Of a stretch of 64,000 bases of DNA, positions 23,020-31,535 are shown piece by piece. The position numbers and the translations under genes were made by a program. Origin of the DNA: Leifsonia sp. 466MF (GTDB lineage: Bacteria > Actinomycetota > Actinomycetes > Actinomycetales > Microbacteriaceae). The stretch is from contig NZ_LT629696.1 of assembly GCF_900100265.1 (NCBI RefSeq), forward strand, positions 3,596,001-3,660,000, written 5' to 3'. Position 1 is the first letter of the stretch. The number at the start of each line of letters is the position of its first letter. The notes beneath the pieces are model-generated. The model worked only from the letters and a program-made list of their open reading frames with translations. It did no database searches and had not been told where the DNA came from.

Positions 23020-24505
23020 GCGTGGTCGAGTCCGCGGGCGCTGAGCCGGCAGGCGGAGAGCCGGCAGGCGGAGAGCCGGCAGGCGCGGAGCCGGCTGGCG
23101 CAGAGCCTGCGGGCGTCGACCCTGCGGTCGCGAGCGGCGCAGCGGCGGGATGTCTGCGACCCCGGCGGGCGCGCGGGCGCCGAGCCCACAGGCGGGAGCG
23201 CTTCGAGGACAGGGCGAGCACCACCAGGATGTCCAGGGCCAACCCCAGCAAGTTGTTGCGCAGCGAGATCTGCGGGCCGCCGTTGAAGTAGTCGATCGCC
23301 GAAACGATGATGATCAGCGAGCTGTACGACATCGCGGCGATACGGGCCCAGTTGCTCCCGAAGAACACCAGCAGGGCGAGCAGGAAGTACAGCACCAGTC
23401 CCGCGCCGAACGCCCCCATCGCGATGCCGAGCACCAGGCTCACCGCGTCGCGCTCGCTCGCCGTCACCACCTCGCCGGCCAGTTCCGACATCACGAAGCG
23501 CTGCCAGTCGAGCAGGTTCAGCGCGATGTAGCCGACGCCCGCCAGCACACGCAACGCCATCAACAGCGCGCCGAGCGCCGTCGGCACGGGACGGCGCTCC
23601 GCCAGAGCCTCGCGGCGGGCATCCGCGTCGGCCGCGACCGTCGCGGCCTGCGCATCCACCGGGACCGCGCGGAGATCCACGATCGGGAGGTCGCCGTCCG
23701 TCTCGATCGTGTCACCACCGCCGTTCCGCGAGTGGTACCCGGTCGAGAAGTCACGGATCACGGAGACCTCGGCCCCCACGTCCGCGGCCAGGAGTGTCGA
23801 CACGATGTGGTCGCGCTCGATGTCGGTGTTCGCGTCGATCTTGTGCGTGATCTGCAAGGTGAACAGCGAGAAGCCCACCGAGCGGTCGAACGTCCCGGCC
23901 GCCAGCCAGTCCACCCCGTAGCCACCCGGGAGCAGCCACCCCTCCGGACACCGCCAGAACCGCACGTGGTGCCGCTTCGCCGGATTGCCCTTCACCTCCT
24001 GCTGGTACGCCACATCCTGCTGACGGCCGAACAAGAAGAGCGGGCTCACCGGCGCCTCGTCATAGCTGCGCCGCAACAGCGTCGACGTGATGATCCGGCG
24101 GCTCGAACGCAGGGTGACATCGTCCGCGCGCGTCCAGCCGGCCTCGCGCATCGCGTCGTCCAGCTGCGCCTCCGACCCGAGCAGCGCCAGGTTGATCGGG
24201 TCGCCGAGCAACCCGTCGCTCGTGCGCGCGCGGCCGATGAAATAGTCGGGGACGTAGATCTCGGTCAGGATGCGGTGCAGCCGCGGGAGCACCAGATAGG
24301 CGAGCACCACCCAGAACACCACGAAGAAGAGGATGAGGAACCAGCCCCACTCGAAGCTGTCCGTGAGCAGCAGCACCGCCAGCCAGACCGCGGCGACACC
24401 GCCGAACACGAAGAACGCGTAGTCGATCACCGTGCTCGCCGAGGCACGCCGGCCCGGCGCCGATCGGCTCTTCGGCACCTCCATCGGCTCCCCCGTGCGG
24501 GCCAT
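23012..24505 (-). CDS. LssY C-terminal domain membrane protein with a repeat tail
   Basis: 497 residues. Two membrane helices (about residues 28-75) precede a soluble domain. That domain has the LssY_C features DPINLALLGSEAQL, SPLFLFGRQQDVAYQQ and KRHHVRFW, then AGTFDRSVG and a THKIDANTDIERD segment. Several more membrane helices follow, and the C-terminus is AGSAP/AGSPP repeats. LssY_C domains occur near PAP2-type phosphatases and in type I secretion loci; their function is unknown. The ATG at 24505 lacks a Shine-Dalgarno and follows TAGGAT by six bases. Confidence 0.8.
   Translation of the reverse strand: MARTGEPMEVPKSRSAPGRRASASTVIDYAFFVFGGVAAVWLAVLLLTDSFEWGWFLILFFVVFWVVLAYLVLPRLHRILTEIYVPDYFIGRARTSDGLLGDPINLALLGSEAQLDDAMREAGWTRADDVTLRSSRRIITSTLLRRSYDEAPVSPLFLFGRQQDVAYQQEVKGNPAKRHHVRFWRCPEGWLLPGGYGVDWLAAGTFDRSVGFSLFTLQITHKIDANTDIERDHIVSTLLAADVGAEVSVIRDFSTGYHSRNGGGDTIETDGDLPIVDLRAVPVDAQAATVAADADARREALAERRPVPTALGALLMALRVLAGVGYIALNLLDWQRFVMSELAGEVVTASERDAVSLVLGIAMGAFGAGLVLYFLLALLVFFGSNWARIAAMSYSSLIIIVSAIDYFNGGPQISLRNNLLGLALDILVVLALSSKRSRLWARRPRARRGRRHPAAAPLATAGSTPAGSAPAGSAPAGSPPAGSPPAGSAPADSTTLT
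23043..23117 (-). repeat. 15-bp tandem repeat, 5 copies, coding
   Basis: Five units of GAGCCGGCAGGCGGA-like sequence (23043, 23058, 23073, 23088, 23103). The first two are identical and the rest differ by a few bases. They encode the pentapeptide repeat at the C-terminus of the LssY_C protein, so copy-number change keeps the frame. Confidence 0.9.
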
Positions 24506-24511
24506 GCCGCC

Positions 24512-24517
24512 ATCCTA
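24512..24517 (-). promoter_or_regulatory. -10 box TAGGAT, LssY_C gene
   Basis: Six bases before the ATG at 24505. It faces the next transcription unit across 45 bp. Confidence 0.55.
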
Positions 24518-24538
24518 GAGCGAGGACCCGCCGCGACG

Positions 24539-24544
24539 TAGGGT
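24539..24544 (+). promoter_or_regulatory. -10 box TAGGGT, PEP mutase/ICL family gene
   Basis: Six bases (GAGCGC) separate it from the ATG at 24551. Confidence 0.55.
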
Positions 24545-24550
24545 GAGCGC

Positions 24551-25327
24551 ATGACAGACATCCAGGCGCGTGGCGCCGAACTCCGCCGACTGCACGATGC
24601 ACCCGAGCTGCTGCAGGTCGTCAATGTCTGGGATGCGATCAGCGCCCGCGTGATCGCCGACCTCCCCGACACCCGCGCCCTCGCGACCGCGAGCCACTCC
24701 ATCGCGGCAACCCTCGGCTACGAGGACGGCGAGAAGATCCCGCTCGACCTGATGCTCGACATGGTCGGGCGCATCGTCGCGGCCACCGACCTGCCCGTGA
24801 GCGCCGACCTCGAAGGCGGCTACGGCGACTCCGGCGAGACCATCCGGCGCGCGATCGGCGTCGGAGCGGTCGGCGCCAACCTCGAAGACCAGCTCCGTCC
24901 CTTCGACGACGCCGTCGCCTCCGTGCGGGCCGCGATCCGGGCGGCGGACTCCGAAGGCGTGCCGTTCGCGCTGAACGCCCGGACCGACGTGTTCCTCCGT
25001 GACACCTTCCCGACCGACCACGAGAAGGTGGAGGAGGCGATCCGACGGGGCCGCGCCTTCCTGGACGAGGGCGCCACGTGCGTGTTCGTCCCCGGCAAAC
25101 TTGACGAGCGGACTGTCGAACAGCTGGTCGGCGGCCTCGGCGCGCGCAAGCTCAGCGTCATCGCCGTCCCGGGATCGGTCGCCCCGACACGGCTGGAGGA
25201 GCTGGGCGTCGCCCGCGTCTCCTACGGGCCGTGGACACAACGGGTCGCCCTCACCGCACTCAAGAACACGGCGCTCGAGCTGTACGCGGGCGGGGCGCTG
25301 CCCCGCGGCACGGAGCAGCTCAACTGA
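24551..25327 (+). CDS. Isocitrate lyase/phosphoenolpyruvate mutase family protein
   Basis: 258 residues of the PEP mutase TIM-barrel superfamily, with LQVVNVWDAISARV, the metal-loop ADLEGGYGD and GANLEDQ. It lacks the KRCGH loop of the prpB product and is a separate subfamily often annotated as a carboxyvinyl-carboxyphosphonate mutase-like or oxaloacetase/lyase-like enzyme. Substrate unknown. A leaderless-type monocistronic unit. Confidence 0.85.
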   Translation: MTDIQARGAELRRLHDAPELLQVVNVWDAISARVIADLPDTRALATASHSIAATLGYEDGEKIPLDLMLDMVGRIVAATDLPVSADLEGGYGDSGETIRRAIGVGAVGANLEDQLRPFDDAVASVRAAIRAADSEGVPFALNARTDVFLRDTFPTDHEKVEEAIRRGRAFLDEGATCVFVPGKLDERTVEQLVGGLGARKLSVIAVPGSVAPTRLEELGVARVSYGPWTQRVALTALKNTALELYAGGALPRGTEQLN

Positions 25328-25372
25328 GGCAGGCGGCCGCAGGGCCGCCCGAGGCCCCAGAACCGCCCGGCG

Positions 25373-25378
25373 TAGGGT
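25373..25378 (+). promoter_or_regulatory. -10 box TAGGGT, acrylyl-CoA-reductase-like gene
   Basis: GTAGGGTGAG recurs exactly as upstream of the preceding gene, again with six bases to the ATG (25385). Confidence 0.55.
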
Positions 25379-25384
25379 GAGGGC

Positions 25385-26407
25385 ATGAGCGATTTCCGGG
25401 CGATCGTGATCGAGCAGCAGGTCGACGGCGGACGGATCACCGCACACACCGCCGAGGTCCGGCGCGTCACCGACGACTTCCTCATGCCGGGGGATGTGAC
25501 GATCGACGTCGAGTTCACCGACCTCAACTACAAGGACGGCCTGGCCATCGGCGGGCGGCCCGGTGTCGCCCGCGTCTCGCCGCTCATTCCGGGGATCGAC
25601 GTGGTCGGCACGGTCCGGCTCTCCGACGACCCGCGGTGGCGTCCGGGCGACCGGGTCGTCCTCAACGGCGCCGGACTCGGCGAGAACCACCACGGCGGGA
25701 TGGCGGAAAGAGCGCGCGTGAACGGCGACGCCCTGGTCCGCATCCCCGACTCCATCACCTCCGAGCAGGCGGCCGCCATCGGCACGGCGGGCTTCACGGC
25801 GATGCTGGCCGTGCTCGCACTCGAGCGGAACGGCGTGGATCCTCAGGACGTGACCGACCGCGGCGACAGCGTCCTCGTCACGGGTGCGGCGGGAGGCGTC
25901 GGCTCGGTCGCCATCGCCCTCCTGGCGAAACTGGGTTACCCGGTCACCGCATCCACCGGCCGAGTGGAAGAGGCGAGCGACTACCTGACCGACCTCGGCG
26001 CCACGACGATCATCGACCGGTCGGAACTCGACGCACCGGGCAAGCCCCTGCAGTCGCAGCGCTGGGCCGGCGCGGTCGACTCCGTCGGCAGCCAGACCCT
26101 TGCGACGGTGCTCGCGCAGACCCGTTACGGCGGCACGGTCACCGCGTGCGGCCTGGCGCAGGGCCCCGACCTTCCGGCGACGGTGCTCCCGTTCATCCTG
26201 CGCGCGGTCTCACTGGTCGGGATCAACTCGGTGGATGCGCCTGCAGCGCTGCGCGAGACCGCGTGGCGTCGGCTCGCCACCGACCTCGATGAGGAGGCGC
26301 TCGCCGCGATGACGCGTTTCGTCCCGCTCGCGGAGGCGATTCCGGCAGCCGAGGACATCCTGGCCGGGCGCCTGCGCGGCCGGACTGTGGTCGACGTGCG
26401 CGGCTGA
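25385..26407 (+). CDS. MDR-family oxidoreductase, AcuI/YhdH type
   Basis: 340 residues. GroES-like N-terminal domain with the subfamily signature FTDLNYKDGLAIGG, then a Rossmann domain with VLVTGAAGGVGSVAIALL. AcuI/YhdH proteins are NADPH-dependent acrylyl-CoA reductases making propionyl-CoA. That would feed the methylcitrate operon elsewhere in this window, but the link is only an inference. Confidence 0.88.
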   Translation: MSDFRAIVIEQQVDGGRITAHTAEVRRVTDDFLMPGDVTIDVEFTDLNYKDGLAIGGRPGVARVSPLIPGIDVVGTVRLSDDPRWRPGDRVVLNGAGLGENHHGGMAERARVNGDALVRIPDSITSEQAAAIGTAGFTAMLAVLALERNGVDPQDVTDRGDSVLVTGAAGGVGSVAIALLAKLGYPVTASTGRVEEASDYLTDLGATTIIDRSELDAPGKPLQSQRWAGAVDSVGSQTLATVLAQTRYGGTVTACGLAQGPDLPATVLPFILRAVSLVGINSVDAPAALRETAWRRLATDLDEEALAAMTRFVPLAEAIPAAEDILAGRLRGRTVVDVRG

Positions 26408-26423
26408 CCCGCAGAACGCTCGG

Positions 26424-26429
26424 TATGCT
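26424..26429 (+). promoter_or_regulatory. -10 box TATGCT, first DUF1304 gene
   Basis: Six bases before the ATG at 26436. Confidence 0.55.
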
Positions 26430-26435
26430 GGCGCC

Positions 26436-26834
26436 ATGATCGTCGTCGCCACCGTCGTGGTCACCCTCGCCGCCGCCCTCCATATCGCGATCTTCTTCAT
26501 GGAGAGCGTCGCCTGGACCCGTCCGACGGTCTGGCGCCGGTTCGGCGTGGCCAGCCAGGAGGCGGCCGACACCGTCCGGCCGATGGCGTACAACCAGGGG
26601 TTCTACAACCTCTTCCTCGCGATCGGCGCGGTCGTCGGCCTGATCCTCTACGGCGTCGGCCAGCACGCGGCCGGGCTCGCGCTCATCATCTTCACGACGG
26701 CGTGCATGGTCGCGGCGGCCGTGGTGCTCGTCACGACGGGCCGCGGCTACCTGCGCCCCGCGCTCATCCAGGGATCCCTGCCGCTGATCGGCCTGGCCCT
26801 CCTCCTCATCGGGCTCGCCACCGGCCAGAGCTGA
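26436..26834 (+). CDS. DUF1304 membrane protein (copy 1)
   Basis: 132 residues, four predicted membrane helices, with the DUF1304 signature MAYNQGFYNLFLAIGAVVG. Function of the family is unknown. A paralogue (28188-28577) sits on the other side of the FAD monooxygenase; the two share the YNQGFYNLFLA-type core and the WSRFGV/WRRFGV segment. Confidence 0.88.
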   Translation: MIVVATVVVTLAAALHIAIFFMESVAWTRPTVWRRFGVASQEAADTVRPMAYNQGFYNLFLAIGAVVGLILYGVGQHAAGLALIIFTTACMVAAAVVLVTTGRGYLRPALIQGSLPLIGLALLLIGLATGQS

Positions 26835-26887
26835 TCGTTCAGAGTTGACCGTTCAGAGCTGACCGTTCAGCGCTGACCCGTCAGCGC
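26832..26887. repeat. 14-bp tandem repeat, 4 copies, between convergent genes
   Basis: Four consecutive units based on TGACCGTTCAGAGC start at 26832, 26846, 26860 and 26874, differing at one to three positions. The first contains the TGA of the DUF1304 gene and the last contains the complement of the FAD-monooxygenase stop. Confidence 0.9.
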
Positions 26888-28164
26888 AGCTCCGGCGAGA
26901 CCGACTCCGGCCGGAGCCCGCGCCCGATCAGGCGGGAGCTGACCGCCTGCATGCCGGGCGTCGCCACGGCGAGCGCCGCGCGCAGCACCGCGGGCATCGA
27001 CTCCGGGAGCAGCCGCACGCCCTCGGGCCGCGAGATCGTCCGATGAGCGGCGAGCTGGATGCGCTGCATCCCCGCGACCGCGGGCATCCGCCGCCGCTGG
27101 ATGCCGTCGAGCAGCCGCAGATCGACCTCGGCGGAGTCGACCTCGGCCGAGGGGCCGCTCGCTGCCGCGGAAGCGCTCGCCGCCACCGGCCCCAGTTCAC
27201 GCAGCGTCGCCGTCAGCGCGTTGGCCGTTGCGACCGCATCCTGAACCGCATAGTTGACGCCGACGCCGAACGCCGGCGACATCGCGTGGGCGGCATCCCC
27301 GATCGCCAGGAACCCCCGCCTGTACCAGCGCGGAAGCCGGTCGATCTGCACGCTCAGCAGCTTCACCTCATCCCAGTCGGTGATCGTCTCGAGCGTCTCC
27401 CGCAGGTGCGGCGCCGCGTCGATCACCGCTCGACGGAAAGCGTCGAGCCCGCCGGCGTGCAACTCTCCGTATCCGCCCTTCGGAATGATCAGCCCGACCT
27501 GGACGTAGTCGTGACGCTCGATCGTGACGACCATGCCGCCTCCTCCGACGTACGCCAGCGTGTGCGCGGGGAGGTCGTCCGGCTTCGGGATGCGGAACCA
27601 CAGCACGTCGATCGGCACCCCGAAGCGCCGGGGGCGAAGGCCCGCCTGCACCCGCAGCTCGGAGGCGCGGCCGTCCGCCGAGACGGTCAACCGGGCGCGG
27701 ATCTCGAGGTCGCCGTCCGGGCCGTGCGCGACCACGCCGCGGACCGCATCCTCCTCCCAGATCAGCTCCGTCGCCTCCGTCTGCATCAGCAACCGGAAGT
27801 TCGGATGGCGGCGGGCGTCCTCGGCGAGGAAGTTCAGGAAGTCCCACTGCGGCGCGAGCACGAGGAAGTCGTCCGGCGGAGCGAGCCGACTGAAGTCGAT
27901 CGGGTGGAGGCGGTTGCCGTTCACCACCACGTCCAGGGCTCGGACGCTGGTGTGCGGGAGGCCGAGGAAGCGCTCGCGCAGCCCCAGTTCGCCGAGCACC
28001 CCGATGGTCGACGGGTGGATGGTGTCCCCGCGGAAGTCGCGGAAGAAGTCGGCGTGCTTCTCGAGCACCACCACGTCGACTCCGTTGCGCGCCAGGATCA
28101 AGCCCAGCATCATCCCGGCCGGCCCGCCCCCGGCGATGACGCACGTCGTGTTCAACGTCTCCAT
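26881..28164 (-). CDS. FAD-dependent monooxygenase
   Basis: 427 residues of the p-hydroxybenzoate-hydroxylase fold. The N-terminal dinucleotide motif is CVIAGGGPAGMMLGLILARNG. LTVSADGRASELR corresponds to the DG motif, and the second FAD motif is GFLAIGDAAHAMSPAFGVGVN. It probably hydroxylates or oxidises a small aromatic or polyketide-like compound, but the substrate is unknown. Its promoter overlaps that of the divergent second DUF1304 gene. Confidence 0.88.
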   Translation of the reverse strand: METLNTTCVIAGGGPAGMMLGLILARNGVDVVVLEKHADFFRDFRGDTIHPSTIGVLGELGLRERFLGLPHTSVRALDVVVNGNRLHPIDFSRLAPPDDFLVLAPQWDFLNFLAEDARRHPNFRLLMQTEATELIWEEDAVRGVVAHGPDGDLEIRARLTVSADGRASELRVQAGLRPRRFGVPIDVLWFRIPKPDDLPAHTLAYVGGGGMVVTIERHDYVQVGLIIPKGGYGELHAGGLDAFRRAVIDAAPHLRETLETITDWDEVKLLSVQIDRLPRWYRRGFLAIGDAAHAMSPAFGVGVNYAVQDAVATANALTATLRELGPVAASASAAASGPSAEVDSAEVDLRLLDGIQRRRMPAVAGMQRIQLAAHRTISRPEGVRLLPESMPAVLRAALAVATPGMQAVSSRLIGRGLRPESVSPELR

Positions 28165-28171
28165 GGTCGGC

Positions 28172-28177
28172 AGCGTA
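28172..28177 (-). promoter_or_regulatory. -10 box TACGCT, FAD monooxygenase
   Basis: TACGCT on the minus strand, seven bases before the ATG at 28164. Its last two base pairs are shared with the opposing -10 box. Confidence 0.5.
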
Positions 28178-28181
28178 TCCT
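28176..28181 (+). promoter_or_regulatory. -10 box TATCCT, second DUF1304 gene
   Basis: Six bases before the ATG at 28188. It overlaps the minus-strand TACGCT at 28176-28177. Confidence 0.5.
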
Positions 28182-28187
28182 CCCGGC

Positions 28188-28577
28188 ATGGCGATCATCG
28201 GGAGCGTCCTCATCGCCGCGGCGGCGCTCGTGCACCTCGTGTTCTTCGCGATGCAGAGCGTGCTCTGGTCGGCGCCCGGCGTGTGGAGCCGGTTCGGTGT
28301 CGGCTCCCAGCACGACGCGGACGTCGTGCGACCGGTCGCCTACAGCCAGGGCTTCTACAACCTGTTCCTCGCCGGAGGAGCGCTCGTCGGGCTCGTGCTC
28401 TACTGGACGACGCTCCACGACGTCGGCTTCGGCCTCATCTTCTTCTGCGGCGTCTGCATGGTGCTCGCGTCGCTGGTGCTGCTCACCATCGGCCGGAGGT
28501 TCTGGGTGGCCGCGCTGCTGCAGGGCGGGATCCCGCTGGTCGGGCTGATCCTGTTCGTGGTCGCCGAGAACGCCTGA
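28188..28577 (+). CDS. DUF1304 membrane protein (copy 2)
   Basis: 129 residues and four membrane helices. It is a paralogue of 26436-26834 (shared VAYSQGFYNLFLAGGALVG-type core). It is divergent from the FAD monooxygenase with only 23 bp between start codons. Confidence 0.88.
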   Translation: MAIIGSVLIAAAALVHLVFFAMQSVLWSAPGVWSRFGVGSQHDADVVRPVAYSQGFYNLFLAGGALVGLVLYWTTLHDVGFGLIFFCGVCMVLASLVLLTIGRRFWVAALLQGGIPLVGLILFVVAENA

Positions 28578-28588
28578 ACGCCTGAGGG

Positions 28589-28975
28589 TCAGTCGATGAT
28601 GCCGCCGTCGGCGGCCAGCTCGCTGCCATCGACGCGCAGCGCCTCCACCAGTCGGGCCGCGTGCGGGGTCGACACGATGATGCGCGAGTACTCCTCGCCG
28701 TCGAGGTCGATCACGACGGCTGCACGCTGCTTGCCCTTGATGAGAAGGAAGTCTTTGCCGCCGTGAAACTTCCACGTCCCGATCGACAGCGTCAGCGGGA
28801 CGGCGGCGCCCGGCGCGCGGATGCCGCGGATCCAGATCCACGGGTCCTCCGTGATGGCGACCGAGCGGATGCTGTCCCGCGGCACCACCAGATCCTCCCG
28901 CTTCATGGCCAGCACCTTCTCGGCCCGCGTGAGGTGGATCTCCAAGCGGTCGGGGTGAACGTGCAGGTCGGCCAT
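28589..28975 (-). CDS. Hypothetical protein, possible PH-like domain
   Basis: 128 residues with no signal peptide or membrane helix. It has alternating beta-strand character and segments such as VPRDSIRSVAITEDPW and TWKFHGGKDFLLIKGK, reminiscent of bacterial PH-like proteins; no family is claimed. ATG 28975 has CAGGAT six bases upstream, a near match to the window's leaderless -10 pattern. It ends 11 bp from the convergent DUF1304 gene. Confidence 0.7.
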   Translation of the reverse strand: MADLHVHPDRLEIHLTRAEKVLAMKREDLVVPRDSIRSVAITEDPWIWIRGIRAPGAAVPLTLSIGTWKFHGGKDFLLIKGKQRAAVVIDLDGEEYSRIIVSTPHAARLVEALRVDGSELAADGGIID

Positions 28976-29069
28976 AGCTCTATCCTGCCAAGCCGGGCCG
29001 CCCAGATGGTCATAGGAATCTCACAAAGCCATTACTTTCACTTTTGATCGACCCCCTTCCCCGGCCATG

Positions 29070-29075
29070 TATCCT
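29070..29075 (+). promoter_or_regulatory. -10 box TATCCT, ROK regulator
   Basis: TATCCT ends seven bases before the GTG at 29083, which supports that GTG over the upstream ATG at 29044. Confidence 0.5.
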
Positions 29076-29082
29076 TCTCGTC

Positions 29083-30264
29083 GTGGCAACGCAGCGACGA
29101 ACTCCGGGTTCGCAGACTTCACTTCGTGAAGCCAACCGAGCCCGCATCGTCGACGCCATCAAGAAGCACGGAGGCCTCACGCAGGTCGAGCTGGCGGGGG
29201 CGACAGGGCTCTCCCCGGCGACCGTCTCGAACATCGTCAAGGAGCTCTCGACCTCCGGCGTCCTGCATACGACGCAGAGCATCCGTTCGGGCCGCCGCGC
29301 CCAGCACGTCACGCTGGCGCACGCGCTCGGCCTCGTCGTCGGCGTGCACTTCTCGACCAGGCACCTGCGCGTCGCGCTGGCGGACGTCGCCCACACCGTC
29401 GTCGCCGAGAACCACATGCCGCTCGCCCGTGACCACCGCGCCGACAACGAGCTCGACAAGGTCTCGCTGCTCCTGAACGACATGCTCGAATCGGTGGACG
29501 CGTCCCGCGACGACCTGCTCGCCGTCGGGATCGCGGTCCCCGCTCCGATCGACCGGGCGACCGGGACGATCGCCCGCAGCGGCATCATGCGCGGCTGGGA
29601 CGGCGTCGTGATCGCCGAGTCGATGGAACGCCGGATCAAGCGCCCGGTGTTCGTGGACAACGCCGCCAACCTCGCGGCTCTCGGTGAATCGCGTTTCGGC
29701 GCAGGACGCGGCAAGCGCAACACCATCACGATCGACGTCGGCGACGGGATCGGCGCCGGCCTGCTGCTCAACGGCCAGCTGTTCCGCGGAAACCACGGCG
29801 TCGCCGGCGAATTCGGCCACACGACGATCCGCGAGAACGGACCGCTCTGCCGCTGCGGCAACCGCGGCTGCCTGGAGGCTCTGGCCGGTGGACCCGCCAT
29901 CCTGGACGAGCTGCGCGACCACCTCGGCAGCCTCAAGCTCGGCGACGTCGTCCTGCAGGCGATGGCCGGGGACGCGCGCTGCATCCGCGCGATCGGCGAC
30001 GCGGGCCGCCACATCGGCGTGGCGACGGCGAACCTCTGCAACCTGATCGATCCGGAGCGCGTGATCGTGGGCGGCGAGCTGTCCCGCGCGGGCGAGCTGC
30101 TGCTCGGCCCGATGCGGCATGCCGTCGAGCGCTCGATCATCGTCAACCCGGACCTCATGCCGGACATCGTCCAGGCCCAGCTCGGGATGCGCGCCGCCGC
30201 GCTCGGGGCCGTGGCCTACGCCGTCGACTGCGTCTCGATCTCGCCGGACGGCGTCTCGTTCTGA
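29083..30264 (+). CDS. ROK-family transcriptional regulator (XylR/NagC type)
   Basis: 393 residues from the GTG at 29083. An N-terminal winged helix (EANRARIVDAIKKHG, TGLSPATVSNIVKEL) precedes a ROK/sugar-kinase-like domain with ITIDVGDGIGAGLLLNG. The zinc-binding cysteine cluster CRCGNRGCLEAL follows after GEFGHTTI. The combination of DNA-binding and sugar-sensing domains, plus position directly before a sugar ABC importer, indicates a local repressor responding to that sugar. Confidence 0.9.
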   Translation: MATQRRTPGSQTSLREANRARIVDAIKKHGGLTQVELAGATGLSPATVSNIVKELSTSGVLHTTQSIRSGRRAQHVTLAHALGLVVGVHFSTRHLRVALADVAHTVVAENHMPLARDHRADNELDKVSLLLNDMLESVDASRDDLLAVGIAVPAPIDRATGTIARSGIMRGWDGVVIAESMERRIKRPVFVDNAANLAALGESRFGAGRGKRNTITIDVGDGIGAGLLLNGQLFRGNHGVAGEFGHTTIRENGPLCRCGNRGCLEALAGGPAILDELRDHLGSLKLGDVVLQAMAGDARCIRAIGDAGRHIGVATANLCNLIDPERVIVGGELSRAGELLLGPMRHAVERSIIVNPDLMPDIVQAQLGMRAAALGAVAYAVDCVSISPDGVSF

Positions 30265-30328
30265 CCCTCCGGACCGGATGTCCCCCGAAGACGGTGGGAA
30301 CCGTTATCGAAACCATTGTCTTCAACTC

Positions 30329-30357
30329 TTGACGCCAAACTCCCCGACTGGCACACT
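30329..30357 (+). promoter_or_regulatory. Promoter of the sugar ABC importer (TTGACG-N17-CACACT)
   Basis: The -35 TTGACG (30329-30334) and -10 CACACT (30352-30357) have 17-bp spacing and give a leader of about 40 bases. The segment just upstream (30292-30320, including GTTATCGAAAC) is AT-richer and is a plausible but unproven site for the adjacent ROK repressor. Confidence 0.5.
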
Positions 30358-30402
30358 CAACGCAGCCGCCAACGAAGGCGGTGCCGAATCGGAGGTTTTT
30401 CA

Positions 30403-31521
30403 ATGAAGATCGCCACCAAGAGAGCGGTCATCGCGTCGGCCGCGATCCTGCTCACAGCCGTCACCCTCACAGCGTGTTCGAACGGATCCGGAAACGGGTC
30501 CGGCGGAGGCAGCACCGGCGACGCCGCCAACGCCCAGATCGGCCTCCTCCTCCCGGACTCGGTCACCGCCCGTTACGAGGCGGCCGACAAGCCCTTCTTC
30601 GAGGCGAAGGTCAAGGAGCTCTGCTCCGGCTGCAAGGTCCTCTACGCGAACGCCGACGGAGACGCCAGCAAGCAGCAGCAGCAGGCGGAGTCGATGCTCA
30701 CCCAGGGCGTCAAGGTGCTCGTGCTCGACCCGTTCGACGGCGAGGCCGCCGCATCCATCGTGGGTGAGGCCAAAGCCAAGAACGTTCCGGTCATCTCCTA
30801 CGACCGCCTGATCAACAGCCCCGACAGCGACTACTACATCTCGTTCGACAACGAGAAGGTCGGCCAGCTGCAGGGTCAGGCCCTCGTCGACAAGCTCAAG
30901 AAGGACGGCGTGCCCTCGGGCAGCGGCATCCTCATGGTCAACGGATCCCCGACCGACAACAACGCGACCCTCTTCAAGAAGGGCGCGCACAGCGTCATCG
31001 ACTCCAGCGGCTACAAGGTGCTCGCCGAGTACGACACACCAGGATGGGACCCCGCGAAGGCCCAGGACTGGGTGTCCGGCCAGGTCTCGCAGTTCAAGGA
31101 CCAGATCAAGGGCGTCTACGCGGCGAATGACGGCACCGGCGGTGGCGCCATCGCGGCCATGAAGGCGGCCAACCTGAGCCCGTTCCCGCCCGTCACCGGA
31201 CAGGACGCGGAACTCGCGGGCATCCAGCGCATCCTCGCCGGCGACCAGTACATGACTGTGTACAAGGCCATCAAGCCGGAGGCGGAGAAGGCCGCGGAGC
31301 TCGCGGTCGGTCTCACCAAGGGTGACAAGCCCAAGGGCGACACCACGGTCGACACCGCGGGCGGCGCAGCGATCCAGTCCTTCCTGCTGACCCCGGTGTC
31401 GGTGACGACGGACAACATCGAGAGCACGGTCGTCAAGGACGAGTTCTACGGCTCCGACTCGGCAGCCAAGATCTGCACCGCCGACTACAAGGCCGCGTGC
31501 GACAAGTACGGCATCAAGTAA
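30403..31521 (+). CDS. Sugar ABC transporter substrate-binding lipoprotein (xylose-type)
   Basis: 372 residues. The lipoprotein signal peptide ends in TLTAC (Cys25), followed by a Ser/Gly linker and a periplasmic-binding-protein type I fold. Segments such as IGLLLPDSVTARYEAADKPF, VPVISYDRLI and YISFDNEKVGQLQG match xylose-binding XylF-like proteins. The ATG follows a strong Shine-Dalgarno (GGAGG). The exact sugar cannot be proven from sequence. Confidence 0.9.
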   Translation: MKIATKRAVIASAAILLTAVTLTACSNGSGNGSGGGSTGDAANAQIGLLLPDSVTARYEAADKPFFEAKVKELCSGCKVLYANADGDASKQQQQAESMLTQGVKVLVLDPFDGEAAASIVGEAKAKNVPVISYDRLINSPDSDYYISFDNEKVGQLQGQALVDKLKKDGVPSGSGILMVNGSPTDNNATLFKKGAHSVIDSSGYKVLAEYDTPGWDPAKAQDWVSGQVSQFKDQIKGVYAANDGTGGGAIAAMKAANLSPFPPVTGQDAELAGIQRILAGDQYMTVYKAIKPEAEKAAELAVGLTKGDKPKGDTTVDTAGGAAIQSFLLTPVSVTTDNIESTVVKDEFYGSDSAAKICTADYKAACDKYGIK

Positions 31522-31535
31522 CCGATCAACGGATG

